64,000 bases of DNA from Mimachlamys varia (Eukaryota; Mollusca; Bivalvia; Pectinida; Pectinidae). Below the pieces are notes generated by a model that saw only the letters and a list, made by a program, of their open reading frames with translations, ran no database searches and was not told the origin of the DNA. Location: assembly GCA_947623455.1 (NCBI GenBank), contig OX392527.1, forward strand, positions 12,086,001 to 12,150,000. The letters are read 5' to 3'. Shown piece after piece: positions 12,641-25,958 of this stretch (positions are counted from its first letter, which is position 1; every line of letters starts with the position of its first letter). Position numbers and translations under genes: made by a program.

Positions 12641-12797
12641 GGCGAATGTGAGCAACAAGGTATGGTTGTAGGTGGGGAGGAAGAACAAGCAAGGATGGCC
12701 CCTGGAGTAGGAAGTGTACATACAAATATGGGCCCAGTAAGGGGTTTTACAGCCATGTATGGTCTGTTGAAGGGAGGTTCTACAAGCATATCTGTAG

Positions 12798-13150
12798 CGG
12801 ATCTAGACCAGGTCGATCGTCGAGGAACAGATAGCTCAATTGGTTGAGCATCTGTCTGGAGTTTGGAAGGTACCGGGTTCGCACCCTGGTCTGACCGTGC
12901 ATTTTTCCTCTCCTGTTACATTTGGTGCATGTGACCATACCTTGTTTCAAGTACTGGATACATACTTAGCAAGGGGATACCCGAACCTGGGTTGTAAATC
13001 GTGATGTCTTCGGGGTCGAAGGAGGGTGGAATGTAGGGGATCTAGACCGGGTCGATCATCGGCTACCAGATAGCTCAATTGGTTGAGCATCTTCTAGAGT
13101 TCGGAAGGTCCTGGGTTCGAACCCTGGTCTGGCCGTGCATTTTCCCTCTC
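12798..13150 (+). repeat. Two tandem tRNA-like repeats (tRNA-derived SINE heads)
   Basis: Two copies about 241 bp apart each begin GGATCTAGACC and carry TAGCTCAATTGGTTGAGCA (A-box/D-arm) and then GGGTTCG(C/A)ACCCTGG (B-box/T-arm), at about 12831-12900 and 13069-13135. The second copy can pair CCAGA with TCTGG as a short acceptor stem. The anticodon arm is poor, so these are more likely tRNA-derived repeats than working tRNA genes. Confidence 0.65.
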
Positions 13151-13253
13151 CTGCTATATATCTAACAAAAACTTCACGTATATTTGACTAGTAAGGTGAC
13201 AGGGGGAGTGTGTTCAATGAAGTATTGACACAAGAAGGCTTTGAACAACCAAG

Positions 13254-13445
13254 TACTGTAAACCAACTTATTTCTGCAGCGACTTAATTTCACATTTTCA
13301 TACGTATTTGACTATTTCGCAGCGATTTACTTTCGCAATAAATATGGTTGTAAACCTATGTACAGTACAACACAGTGCAGTACTCCTAAACTTGGCCGAA
13401 ATTCGCGAAAATTAATCGCACTCGAAAATATATTGGTTTACAGTA
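13254..13445. mobile_element. MITE with CTGTAAACCAA terminal inverted repeats and TA duplication
   Basis: It starts TA-CTGTAAACCAACTTA and ends TATTGGTTTACAG-TA, with a 192-bp span including the TA dinucleotides. The interior is rich in TTCGCG-type motifs. The same termini occur at 36091-36963, 55683 and 55945-56172. TA duplication suggests a Tc1/mariner-type source. Confidence 0.8.
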
Positions 13446-13794
13446 TGTTAAATGAGATGTGTAAAACCAATAAGCTATAATCTTCAAGTATGACCACATG
13501 AGGGGAATGTATACAATCAAAAAGTATTACATAGTATTTGAATTCATGTATATGAACTGTTTAGTTAGAATTTAGTAGACCACAACCAAATTTTTAACAT
13601 TTTTTTGCTTAATTAAAACCTAGTCTATAAGAACTATGAGACATCAGCATCGTATGATTTTTTGGTATATGATGTACATGTATGTGTTTCTGAGAATGAA
13701 GTTGACGTTTTAAATATTTACATAGTATACTATATAAGTGTATCATGTTGTCTAGAATATCACTACTTGGTGTAATTGTAAAGCTTTGTATATA

Positions 13795-15440
13795 GAGGTA
13801 GGAACTGTTAATATATTGTTTATTCTGTACTGAAATTTACAGTAACTCTTAAAATATTGTTTACTTTGTATTTCAAATAACAGTAACTGATAAAACTATT
13901 TTTTTTGTATTTCAAATTACAGTAACTGATAAAACATTGTTAACTTTGTACTTAACCTTACAGTAACTGATAAAACATTGTTTACTTTGTATTTCAAATT
14001 ACAGTAACTGATAAAACATTGTTTATTTTGTATTTCAAATTACAGTAACTGATAAAACATTGTTTACTTTGTATTTCAAATTACAGTAACTGATAAAACA
14101 TTGTTTACTTTGTATTTCAAATTACAGTAACTGATAAAACATTGTTTATTTTGTATTTCAAATTACAGTAACTGATAAAACATTGTTTACTTTGTATTTC
14201 AAATTACAGTAACTGATAAAACATTGTTTATTTTGTATTTCAAATTACAGTAACTGATAAAACATTGTTTACTTTGTATTTCAAATTACAGTAACTGATA
14301 AAACATTGTTTACTTTGTATTTCAAATTACAGTAACTGATAAAACATTGTTTATTTTGTATTTCAAATTACAGTAACTGATAAAACATTGTTTACTTTGT
14401 ATTTCAAATTACAGTAACTGTTAAAACATTGTTTATTTTGTACTGAAACTTACAGTAACTGATAAAACATTGTTTACTTTGTATTTCAAATTACAGGTAC
14501 TGATAAAACATTATTTATTTTGTACTGAAACTTACAGTAACTGATAAAACATTGTTTACTTTGTATTTCAAATTACAGTAACTGATAAAACATTGTTTAC
14601 TTTGTATTTCAAATTACAGGTACTGATAAAACATTATTTATTTTGTACTGAAACTTACAGTAACTGATAAAACATTGTTTACTTTGTATTTCAAATTACA
14701 ATAACTGATAAAACATTGTGTATTTTGTACTTAACTTACAGTAACTGATAAAACATTGTTTACTTTGTATTTCAAATTACAGTAACTGTTAAAACATTGT
14801 TTATTTTGTACTGAAACTTACAGTAACTGATAAAACATTGTTTACTTTGTATTTCAAATTACAGGTACTGATAAAACATTGTTTATTTTGTACTGAAACT
14901 TACAGTAACTGATAAAACACTGTTTACTTTGTACTTAACTTACAGTAATTGATAAAACATTGTTTACTTTGTATTTCAAATTACAGTAACTGATAAAACA
15001 TTGTGTATTTTGTACTTAACTTACAGTAACTGATAAAACATTGTTTACTTTGTATTTTAAATTACAGTAACTGATAAAACATTATTTATTTTGTACTTAA
15101 CTTACAGAAACTCTTAAAACATTGTTTGCTTTGTATTTCAAATTACAGTAACTCTTAAAACATGGTTTACTTTGTAATTCAAATTACAGTAACTGACAAA
15201 ACATTGTTTAATTTGTATTTCAAATTACAGTAACTCGTAAAACATTGTTTACTTTGTATTTCAAATTACAGTAACTGATAAAACATTGTTTATTTTGTAC
15301 TTAAACTTACAGTAACTGATAAAACATTGTTTTCTTTGTATTTCAAATAACAGTAACTGATAAAACATTGTTTATTTTGTATTTCAAATTACAGTAACTG
15401 ATAAAACATTTGTTTACTTTGTACTTCAAAACAAAGTTAT
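13795..15440. repeat. 41-bp tandem repeat, about 40 copies
   Basis: The unit contains TTACAGTAACTGATAAAACA and TTTGTATTTCAAA. Subtypes with TACTGAAAC or TACTTAAC alternate, showing higher-order duplication. It lies downstream of the PAQR3-like gene, in intergenic DNA. Confidence 0.92.
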
Positions 15441-15739
15441 TGTTAAAAAATTGTTGATAAACATTTGAGCCCTGCCACTCCCCATCCCATTTATCCGTGG
15501 TGCTAATTATTGTAATTACGAGTTACAATTTTATTAGCCAATACTAGCATAGCTTAGGTATATTGTATATTGCATAATAATAGATTTATATAAACATCCT
15601 TGTTTACCTGGATGAAGTGTGTGGCATAATACATACACATAATCATTTTATATAAACATCCTTAAATACCTGTAATACCGAGCTCAAGTAGTCCTAATAC
15701 AGCTGATACAGGTGGCTGATGTCCATCCAATGTTCTACT

Positions 15740-16190
15740 TAAATTTCACCTGTATTTATGTCAGTTTTACCAACTCTTCTGTATTTTTGTGTCAGTTTTA
15801 CCATCTCTTCTGTATTGATGTGTCAGTTTTACCAACTTTCCTTCTGTATTTATGTGTCAGTTTTACCAACTTTCCTGTATTTATGTGTCAATTTTACCAA
15901 CTCTTCCCTGGTATTTATGTGTCAGTTTTACCAACTTTTCTTCTGTATTTTTGTGTCAGTTTTACCAACTTTTCCCTTGTATTTATGTATCAGTTCTACC
16001 AACTTTTCCCTGGTATTAATGTGTCAGTTTTACCAACTTTTCCCTGGTATTAATGTGTCAGTTTTACCAACTTTTCCCTGGTATTTATGTGTCAGTTCTA
16101 CCAACTTTTCCCTGGTATTTATGTGTCAGTTTTGCCAACTTTTCCCCTGGTATTCTTGTCTCAGTTTTACAAGCTTTTCCCTGGTGTTTT
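15740..16190. repeat. 34-35 bp tandem repeat, about 13 copies
   Basis: The unit contains GTGTCAGTTTTACCAACTTT and CCTGGTATTTAT. Overlapping open frames here are by-products of the repeat. Confidence 0.9.
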
Positions 16191-17154
16191 AAATAGCAGT
16201 GTAAATAAATACGCTCGAACATATTATGATGTATTGATCTGTGATTTTAATGACACTACATTCCTACATGGCACAATTTTACAGACCTAAACAATAACAT
16301 TTCCTCTTGTATATTTCATATAAAACTAGCAGTTGGAGTTTTACAAGAATTTTCAGTCCAATATATTATGGAATACCAGGCACATCTTGTTCAGCCTGTT
16401 TTATCATATGACTTGTCTAATGGTTGGTGTTTTTGTGACGTTACTAGGGTTCATTTACAAATAGTGAGTGATACAGTTTACAATTTTATTTACTTGTACT
16501 ACATTGTATTTTTAGTGTTCATGTGTTAAGATGTACGTACTAAATTTTATTTAAACTTTTGTAAGCATTTAAACTTACCAAGTGTATTGGTAGCAACAAA
16601 AACTTCGCCAATAAACATTTCAGAATCATATGTTGATTTATTGTAAAATTTTACCTCACCAAGGTCTTTTTTAGCTCACCTGCCCGAAGGGATTGAAGAA
16701 AACACAATAATGTTCTGACGTTTTCTACATAATGCCCAAAATATGTCCCATCATTTTTGACAGGCGTATAAAAATGAATGGTATAAGCTTTAATAATCTA
16801 CTGCTGACATGTCGAGAGTGAAGGCCGGGACAAGATAACATACATTTGACATCATTTATCACTGGTGGAAGCTGATATATTTCATCACTCCCAAAATCAT
16901 TAGAGCACAACTAGGTACCAAGGGGAACCTGCATGTGAAATTTGGGAAAGATCCTTCCAGTACTTCTCAAGATATAATGGTAACAACAATTGTTTAAGGA
17001 TGGACGACGGACAGACAAACAACGGACACTGGACACAGAAATTTGAACAGCCCACCATCTGACGATGGTCAGTTAAAAACATATTTCCCAAGCAAATCAA
17101 AACAACATTTTTTTTTGCAGTTGATTTTTATTGATCATCAGTTCATTATTAATG
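16191..17154. other. Intergenic DNA with remnant of a hairpin-ended element
   Basis: At 16672-16695 TTAGCTCACCTGCCCGAAGG matches the terminal hairpin of the 145-bp element. The region ends in a GGACGACGGACAGAC-type stretch and an ACCATCTGACGATGGT palindrome near 17047. It is probably a decayed related element. No gene was seen. Confidence 0.4.
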
Positions 17155-17465
17155 TTTCAAGACAGGCCAGTACACTGGCTGTGTACCTACTAAACACATA
17201 TCAGTAAACCTCTGTGTATTCACTATAAATACAGGCCAGTACACTGGCTGTGTACCTACTACACACATGTCAGTAAACCTCTGTGTATTCACTATAAATA
17301 CAGGCCAGTACACTGGCTGTGTACCTGCTAAACACATGTCAGTAAACCTCTGTGTATTCACTATAAAGACAGGCCAGTACACTGGCTGTGTACCTACTTA
17401 ACACATGTCAGTAAACCTCTGTGTATTCACTATAAAGACAGGCCAGTACACTGGCTGTTTACCAT
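17155..17465. repeat. About 70-bp tandem repeat, 4.5 copies
   Basis: The unit contains ACAGGCCAGTACACTGGCTG and CTCTGTGTATTCACTATAAA. GGCCAGTACACTGGC is itself an imperfect palindrome. Intergenic. Confidence 0.9.
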
Positions 17466-18179
17466 CTAAAGGATATATTTAACAGTATACAACCACAATT
17501 GCCAATGTGCAGACCAATACACTTCTATAACTTATCAAGATCAAATTTGTTTACAAACACCTCAAACTTAACAGTCATCACAGTCATCCATATAAACAAT
17601 GAAAACCAACAGCCTGGACCCCAAAACATTCTCTCTACTTCTACCATGGATAGTATAGGCTAGTCTATTATACATGCTTGCTGAATAACACCTCTTTTAC
17701 AGAATTCAGAGTACATCAATATGCTGGCTGATTTGAGCATGAACTTTCTTCAGAAAACAGTTCACCACGAAGAAATCTGTAAGATCTGGGGAAGTTTGGA
17801 CTAGGTGAAACAAATTCATGGAAATGAGCATTTACGACATGTTTTATATTTTATTTCTACTGTGTTTATCAAACCATCAGAAATTAAATGTGAAAGTAGC
17901 ATTGGCAAGGAACTATTTTTCTATCGATTTTGTTTTTATACTTACCTACAATTCATCAGTATTCACATGTTAATTATTATTTTTTACGATATCCTTGTAG
18001 TATCATATCTTTATTAGAACTTGTACATTGCTTCAATACTAAAAAACCAAAAGATAAACATATTTCTGGTGAATCTCCTTGAATTTCAATATTTAATTTC
18101 ATCAATTCCTGGTAATTTGCCAACAACAGGAGTGGCGATACAGCATAGCATAATGAAGATTTCAATTACAAATGAATAT
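17466..18179. other. Intergenic DNA, nothing recognised
   Basis: AT-rich sequence with short chance open frames only. Confidence 0.5.
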
Positions 18180-18760
18180 AATGGCTTTGTTCATATATAG
18201 GGACAATTAATGACCTTGTCTATATATATAGTGACCATAATGACCTGGTCTATATATAGGGACCATTAATGACCTTGTCTATATATATAGTGACCTTATG
18301 ACCTGGTCTATATATAGGGACCATTAATGACCTTGTCTATATATATATAGTGACCTTATGACCTGGTCTATATATAGGGACCATTAATGACCTTGTCTAT
18401 ATATAAAGTGATCATAATAACCTGGTCTATCTATAGGGACCATTAATGACCTTGTCTATATATATAGAGACCATAACCTGGTCTATATATAGGGACCATC
18501 AATGACCTTGTCTATATATATAGGGACCATTAATGACCTTGTATATATACAGTGACCATAATGACCTGGTCTATATAGAGACCATTAATTGCCTAGTCTA
18601 TATATACACCATTGCCAGACCATTAATTTAATTGCCTAGTCTATATATATATAGACCATTAATTGCCCAGTCTATATTTAGAGACCATTAACTGCCTAGT
18701 CTATATACGGTATAGAGACCGACCATTAATTGTCTAGTCTATATACACACCATTGCCATA
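18180..18760. repeat. Degenerate TATATA-rich tandem repeat
   Basis: Units built on GGGACCATTAATGACCTTGT and CTATATATA, with length variation from the TA tract and increasing decay toward 18760. Intergenic. Confidence 0.85.
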
Positions 18761-19084
18761 TTTATCTTTGACATTGTTTATATACATACACATTTCAGTT
18801 GATAGAGATTGCCTTCATGATACACTACTTAAATTTTTAATTAATATATTCCACACTGGTTTTTGAGAAATTCAATCTTGGATATTTGTTAGAATCACAC
18901 CCATATACATCTCTGAGAACAAATGGATCCTTCAAACAACCTGATACCACAGGAAGGGATCAAACAACAGCATGGATCCTTTGTAGGAAATACATGTATA
19001 GGAATTCATTCAACAATAAAGTAGTGCATACAACCCTACCATACCCATCTACTATCAGTACATTTATATATGTATACCATGTCC

Positions 19085-19670
19085 ATTTAACTGGCATCTG
19101 TCTCACCAGTCAGGTGTACCTGGGTGCAGTAACCATGACAACACCATCTAGTAACATGACACTCTCTGACATACACATAGGGCTGGTATAGGCATATCAC
19201 ATCAGTCAGGTGTAACTGGTTACGTAACCATGACAACACCATCTAGTAACATGACACTCTCTGACATACACATAGGGCTGGTATAGGCATATCACATCAG
19301 TCAGGTGTAACTGGGTACGTAACCATGACAACACCATCTAGTAACATGACACTCTCTGACATACACATAGGGCTGGTATAGGCATATCACATCAGTCAGG
19401 TGTAACTGGGTACGTAACCATGACAACACCATCTAGTAACATGACACTCTCTGACATACACATAGGGCTGGTATAGGCATATCACATCAGTCAGGTGTAA
19501 CTGGGTACGTAACCATGACAACACCTTCTAGTAACATGACACTCTCTGACATACACTTAGGGCTGGTATAGGCATATCACATCAGTCAGGTGTAACTGGG
19601 TACGTAACCATGACAACACCATCTAGTAACATGACACTCTCTGACATACACATAGGGCTGGTATAGTCTA
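19085..19670. repeat. 95-bp tandem repeat, about 6 copies
   Basis: ATCAGTCAGGTGTAACTGG recurs every 95 bp (for example 19201, 19296, 19391) with very high identity, including CATGACAACACCATCTAGTA. Intergenic. Confidence 0.92.
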
Positions 19671-20261
19671 CAACACTAAACTTCTTTTCACACACTTTCC
19701 CTGATCACAATTACAAACTACTTGTTAATAAAAGATAATGTTAAACAAATGGAATGTGAAAAATTGGAAATCAAAATGGCACAAAAAGGAGTGACAAATA
19801 AAGAAAATATGATTTTTTGTAAAAGAATTGGTGAAAGTCACCTGAACAGTCAGTTGTCTAGATCTGACATATTGATGATAGGATCACATTGAGCAGTTCA
19901 AGAAAGCAACAAACAGTTTTTAGTTTTCTGACTGGCTACTAACAATATAAGTATGAACAATAAAATGGCTTACAGGGAACTATACTGTATTCCTGAAATA
20001 TTGTGGAGAAGAGTCCTGGAGGACTTAGACATCAATAGAACACCAATACTGAAGTGTTATGATCGTGTCACTTGTAAAACAGTAATAATCAAGATGTTAT
20101 TTGTACCGTAACAATTGTTGATTCTTTTTATTCAATATGCTGTCTACTTCGAATTCAAGCACTTCATGAAGAACAGTTCCAACCAAATACGAATCATTGC
20201 CTAATCAAAGAGTACGGAAAGAAAAGTTAGTGACAAGTAAGTAATTTGTAGTATTGTACCT
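19671..20261. other. Intergenic DNA, nothing recognised
   Basis: AT-rich, no repeat array or coding signal found. Confidence 0.5.
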
Positions 20262-21245
20262 GTTCACTAGGCCAAGTCTATAGTACTGTACCACTAGGCC
20301 AAGTCTATAGTACTGTACCACTAGGCCAAGTCTATAGTACTGTAACACTAGGCCAAGTCTATAGTACTGTACAACTAGGCCAAGTCTAAAGTACTGTACC
20401 ACAAGGCCAAGTCTATAGTACTGTTCCACTAGGCCAAGTCTATAGTACTGTACCACTAGGCTAAGTCTATAGTACTGTACCACAAGGCCAAGTCTATAGT
20501 ACTGTACCACTAGGCCAAGTCTATAGTACTGTACCACAAGGCCAAGTCTATAGTACTGTACCACTAGGCCAAGTCTATAGTACTGTACCACAAGGCCAAG
20601 TCTATAGTACTGTACCACAAGGCCAAGTCTATAGTACTGTTCCACTAGGCCAAGTCTATAGTACTGTACCACAAGGCCAAGTCTATAGTACTGTACCACT
20701 AGGCCAAGTCTATAGTACTGTACCACAAGGCCAAGTCTATAGTACTGTACCACAAGGCCAAGTCTATAGTACTGTTCCACTAGGCCAAGTCTAAAGTACT
20801 GTACCACAAGGCCAAGTCTATAGTACTGTTCCACTAGGCCAAGTCTATAGTACTGTTCCACTAGGCCAAGTCTAAATACTGCACCACTAGAACAAGTCTA
20901 TAGTACTATGCCACTAGGCCAAGTCTATAGTACTGCACCACTAGAACAAGTCTAAATACTGCACCACTAGAACAAGTCTATAGTACTATGCCACAAGGCC
21001 AAGTCTATAGTACTGTTCCACTCGGCAAAGTCTAAATACTGCACCACAAGGCTAAGTCTATAGTACTGTACCACTAGGCCAAGTCTAAATACTGCACCAC
21101 TTGGCCAAGTCTATAGTACTGTACCACTAGGCCAAGTATGCAGTACTGTACCACTAGGCCAAGTCTACAGGACTTTACCACTAGGCCAAGTCTATAGTAC
21201 TGTATCACTAGGCCAAGTCACTATTATTGTACCTCTAGGCCAATC
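20262..21245. repeat. 27-bp minisatellite, about 36 copies
   Basis: The unit contains CCACTAGGCCAAGTCTATAG and TACTGTA; a CCACAAGG subtype is interspersed. The 218-residue minus-strand open frame of a 9-residue repeat is a by-product of the 27-bp period. Confidence 0.93.
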
Positions 21246-21259
21246 TGAGGTCTTCCTCC

Positions 21260-21560
21260 TCCCTCATGATTTCCTCAAGAACTTCTCCTCATAAACCCTT
21301 CTCCCTCAGGACTTCTCTAATGACTTATCCTAAACCCTTCTCCCTCAGGACTTCCCTAATGACTTATCCTAAACCCTCCTCCCTCAGGACTTCTCTAATA
21401 ACTTATCCTAAACCCTCCTCCCCCAGGACTTCCCTAATGACTTATCCTAAACCCTCCTCCCTCAGGACTTCCCTAATAACTTATTCGAAATTGTTATCCC
21501 TCAGTACTTAACCTTAACCCTTATCCCTCAGGACTTACTCTAAACCCTTATCCCTCAGAA
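21260..21560. repeat. 39-bp tandem repeat, about 7 copies
   Basis: The unit contains CTCCCTCAGGACTTCTCTAA and TGACTTATCC; it directly follows the 27-bp array and decays at its right end. Confidence 0.85.
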
Positions 21561-22224
21561 CTTCTCTAACTACCCTGATCCAGTTTAACTTATAATCACA
21601 GTAGAGCCAGACTCCAGCCATGTGATAGCAGTATCTAGTAAACTGACTTATGTAAACCACAGCAAAGATTTTGGTACAAAAACAATGGAGCAGAATTGAG
21701 GTATACAGGGTTTACAAATGTGTGTATGTTACATGAGATGGACCAGAGTGATACCTTTAAAGTTAGAACAGTTACTAACAGTGTGTCAGACTGGGAAAAC
21801 TATCTAAACGTTCTTATTGTTACATATAAAATTATACAAGCAATTTATTGGGAAACATCAGCTAAGTTATGAAATCATATTTCTATTTAGATTTAAAATG
21901 ATAAAAATTCTGAGACTTTACATGGTATTATTTATAATAATCATGAAGCTACACAGCAGACAACATGGCAAATAATGGCACATTTTTTAACATTTGGCAA
22001 GACACTACAGGGTTGTCTCCCTTGGTGTGTCGATACTACAGCAGCTATAGCTGATTAAGGCAGTTGGAGCACTAAGAGGTTTAATACTATGTGTACAAAC
22101 AATTCATGAACATAAACATGATTTTTGAAAAATACAGCCACTCTAGGTAAAAGCAGGTATCAGAATGCTCTGAAATGCACATCCTCTAGAACATTCATAT
22201 CTATTAGGTGTTTCAGTTCTTCAA
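21561..22224. other. Intergenic DNA, nothing recognised
   Basis: No coding or repeat structure detected by eye. Confidence 0.45.
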
Positions 22225-22495
22225 CGAGCTGAAGGCAATGACAGAGGAGGAGGATAAAAGAGTCAGGACATACTAATTATTTACATCATTAACTTTGGAC
22301 TGGGATGAAAGTTGAAGAAGGCAGTGACAGAGGAGGAGGATAAAAGAGTCAGGACATACTAATTATTTACATCATTAACTTTGGACTGGGATGAAAGTTG
22401 AAGAGGCAGTGACAGAGGAGGAGGATAAAAGAGTCAGGACATACTAATTATTTACATCATTAACTTTGGACTGGGATGAAAGTTGAAGAAGGCAG
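22225..22495. repeat. 85-86 bp tandem repeat, 3 copies
   Basis: GACAGAGGAGGAGGATAAAA recurs at about 22240, 22326 and 22411, followed each time by TTTGGACTGGGATGAAAGTT. It abuts the 3' end of the LINE remnant. Confidence 0.88.
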
Positions 22496-24190
22496 TTTTG
22501 AAGGAATCTTTTGTAGTACAGGAGACAACACCTGGTGGGAGTTTGTTTTACAATGTGGTATCTGGAATGACTTGATGTCTTGAGTGTCCGACAGGGAGGA
22601 TAACTCTGTTCTTTTGTATAGCAGAAACATTATCATTGACAATATTTGTAGAGCATTGTAAGACGTGCATCTCTCCATCTGTCTGATAGGGGGACACTAG
22701 ATGTGCGATGGTTGTACCTCTGCTTGTTAAGCATATAAGACGCTGTCCTGCACTGTGCCATTTCAATCTTGTCAATGTTAACCGGCATGTGAGAATCCCG
22801 AGGTTAAGTCTCAGAAAGCCAAGGGTGGAGTTTGCTTTTAAGCATTTATTATTATAGGCTAATGTGGAAATCCCATTTCAAGTTTGATTGTATTACGACC
22901 CATAGGTCTACATGTTGTAATATGTGCCCATGTAGCCTGTAACTGTGTACAATAGGAGTTTTACTGTTGCAAACATTTTATACATTGCATTTGCTGGGGT
23001 GGAATGTCACATTCCAAGTTTTTTCCCAAAGTTTGTCCAAGTCATGCTGGAGGTTTTCAGCATCGTTATTGGACTTGACGTCTAGGTATGCGTTAGTATC
23101 AACTGCAAATAGATGGCTTGTAGAATTTATGCCCACAGGGATGTCGTTAATGTACAAAAGGAATAGGCTGGGTCTGAGGACTAACCCCTGGGGGACACCA
23201 GACCGGACGTCAACAAAGTCTGATCGTTCCTCTTCAACTACAACTGATTGTGTTCTATCAGCAAACTTTCAATCCAGCTGGAAGCAGTTTGATTTATTCT
23301 GTAGTGATAGGTAGTGAAAAGCTAAAGCAATCAAAGACATTAGCAAAACCTGCAATCTGTCTGGTGTCCTAAATTGAGACTGTTAAGATACATCATCAAC
23401 AAATTCTAGTAACTGTGAATCACAAGAGTGAGGTCTGCGGAAGCCATGTTGGGTGAAATACATGATGTTATGTTAGTCAACATGAGTCTTGATATGTCGT
23501 CGTCAATGAAGCAGAAGACGCTTACTCTTCCGGAACACCTGGTCTTAATTCCCATGTACTTTTGCGAGGGTCTCCATGAAAATCTTTCCTTTGTTCCTAT
23601 TTTGCCTCTAGTTTAATCGATGGAGTTCGGATTATGGTTTTGTTGACGCTTTGGTATTCTCTGATTTTTTTTTTTTAGATACGATAGTATATTCCATGAT
23701 TTTACTAGAGGCATATGTCAGGGATATGGGCCTATAATTTTCTGTGTGGAAATTGGGACCCTTTTTGTATACTGAGGAGACTTCCAATCTAGAGGCACTA
23801 TACCCTGTTTTATCAGGCACAGCATCGGAGTAATTTCAACAGATAATTCTTAAAGGATTTTTGGTTTCAAACAATCAAGTCCTAAGGCCTTGTGTGAATT
23901 TGTACTAAATTTTGTATGTCTCCCTCCGTCAATATCATGCATTCTAGGATAAAAGTTGGTGGGAGATTGAATCAAGTGAGAAATTGCTGATAAGGTATAG
24001 TCTCAGATGGAGTAAACACAGACTGAAATTGTGCATTTAGTGCCTGAGCTGTCCAAGGAGTCATGGACAAGTTTGCCTTCTTTTGTTTCAGTGGAGATAT
24101 GCCATAGTCTGTATGCTTTGATTTAATATATGACCAAAAAGACAAAGGTAGACAGATTTGACAGAAGTTCACGCATGCTGAGGTCACCTC
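22496..24190 (-). pseudogene. Decayed, 5'-truncated non-LTR retrotransposon (LINE) reverse transcriptase
   Basis: On the minus strand the motifs run in order: LSFWSYIKSKHTDYGISPLK and ALNAQFQSVFTPSE near 24190-24000; VYKKGPNFHTENYRPISL near 23700-23770; SGVPQGLVL, LFLLYINDIPVGINSTSHLF and FAVDT (where an active enzyme has F/YADD) near 23220-23080; then LTRLKWHSAGQRLICL and ILPVGHSRHQVIP at the C-terminus near 22775-22550. Frameshifts, stops and the broken FADD box show it is dead. The type is CR1/L2/jockey-like. Confidence 0.85.
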
Positions 24191-24404
24191 TAACTGTGGT
24201 AATTACGGTAAGATTTTGTACCTGACATATACATCAAAATGTGATAAAAAAACCTTTAGAACCTGGACTGGAGATTCCAGTACACAATATTGCTATTTAA
24301 AGAATAGCGTGGCAGTATCAGGGGTCGTGATATGACATATTTATTCTTATTTCTGAGTAGTGCTTGGTGCACATGGATTTATAAAATATCAAAACATAAT
24401 TGAT

Positions 24405-24800
24405 CGGAGTTATCCGTACCCCCCCCCCCTCCTCCTCCCCCCCTTTACCTTTAAATAGTTGTTAGATCTTTGCCTGGTGCTTTATGGAAACATTTATGAC
24501 AAGAGGCCTATGGAGCTTACATCGCTCACCTGGCTAATTCAGAAATTCAGAAATTCAGTAATGCAATAAAGAACTATAAAAAATGGAGTAATAAGTGTTT
24601 CTTTATTTGACCCTGCTCTTATGGTCCAAAGGAGGTTGAATCCTTTCACTCAAGGATACTTCAGAACAAATTTAGACAATGTCCTGACTCCTGACATTAC
24701 TTCAAAGAAGAAAGGTGTCAAATAATTTATTACGTTCCCCTATCCGGGGTATCCGTACCCCCCCCCCCCCCTCTGAAGTACGGATAACTCTGAGCAAAAT
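24405..24800. mobile_element. Inverted-repeat element around GAGTTATCCGTAC with poly-C tracts
   Basis: GGAGTTATCCGTACC at about 24405 and its complement GTACGGATAACTC at about 24779 bracket the segment; a second TATCCGTACC plus poly-C run lies just inside the right end. A fragment resembling GAGGCC..GCTCACCTGG lies at 24503-24535. Probably a foldback element with a nested fragment. Confidence 0.45.
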
Positions 24801-25284
24801 TGGTCGAAAAGATTTTAAAGCACGTGATTCCTGGGGAATCTTGGCACCTACCATTGACAATCTTCATTTATTCTTTAGAAGTTGGAACTTCTGCCTTCTT
24901 TTCTCTTGTTTGCACTTATTTATATGAAATTTGACAATTCCTCTCAAGAAATAGCAATACTAGTGTTTAACTGTCAATCAAAGTAGGCCACTATCTGTCA
25001 ACAATTTGTTTTCCTGGCCCCGAGATCATGAAACAATCTTAGACTTATGTAATCGTGTATGCTGCTACTTTTAGTGAATGTTTTTTGTGATTGGCTAAGC
25101 CAAAACTTCAGACAAATTAAGACTTTAATTCATTTGATGATCGCAGGGCCTGAACAATCTCATAATCAACAGGATACTACAGGTTCCAAAGAGCACCTAC
25201 ATACAAAATTACAGAAAGATACATGCTTCTTACTAGATTTGCATGGTCAAATTACCTTCATCCCAACAGAAAAATTATTTTAAA

Positions 25285-25660
25285 AGTGATTTCTTTAATT
25301 CCCATATTGGGTGCCCAGCCCCTCTGGAGATCAGGCCAATCTAACTGAAATTAAAATGCAGATACACAACTACATTACATACTGATCATTCATCTGAAGT
25401 TTCATCAAAATCTGCTTGTTAGTTAATGAGATCTCTGAGGAATTTGCTAAATATCCCCTTTCTGGCCCCAACCCCCGGGTCCCAGGGGGCTGACACTCAC
25501 CATTCATACAAAATTAATTCCCCTTCTCCCAAGGATTTGTTAGGTCGTTCAAGACAAGTGGGAATTTTTAGAAAAAGTTGATAGATGGAAGGCGGATGCG
25601 GCGGAAAGGCTTAAAACTCACCAGTCCTTCGAACCAGGGGAGCTAAACACACTTGCAGCA
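25285..25660. repeat. Interspersed repeat fragment (TTTCATCAAAATCTGC family)
   Basis: The stretch ACTGATCATTCATCTGAAGT and TTTCATCAAAATCTGC is shared with 32690-33060 in the same orientation. No coding sequence. The family is unidentified. Confidence 0.5.
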
Positions 25661-25958
25661 TCCCAATGAATAACTAAAACTTTCACATAAATAAAATATT
25701 TGTAGATGACACCTTAATTAAAATATTAAGTGATTAAGATTTCTTGCCATTGCTTCCCTATAGTGGAGGATGTACTACACATTATCATCCAAAAATATTA
25801 AAAAATGTGGCAGTAAAGATATTTTATTTACAAACTCAATGTCCAGCTGGTCCCTATTTCACCATTACATGAAAAGCCTAGCAGTGATAAGTGCTGACAG
25901 CCAGTCCTGTCAATAGAGTGATCTACATAGTCTTGGGTTTATGATTAATAGTGTTGTT

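Noticed and set aside
12833..13135. Functional tRNA genes
   Set aside because: A- and B-boxes are present but the acceptor stem is short and the anticodon arm does not pair well; the repeated flanks point to a tRNA-derived repeat.
20205..20861. 218-residue minus-strand open frame of a 9-residue repeat
   Set aside because: By-product of the 27-bp minisatellite; no splice context or conserved domain.
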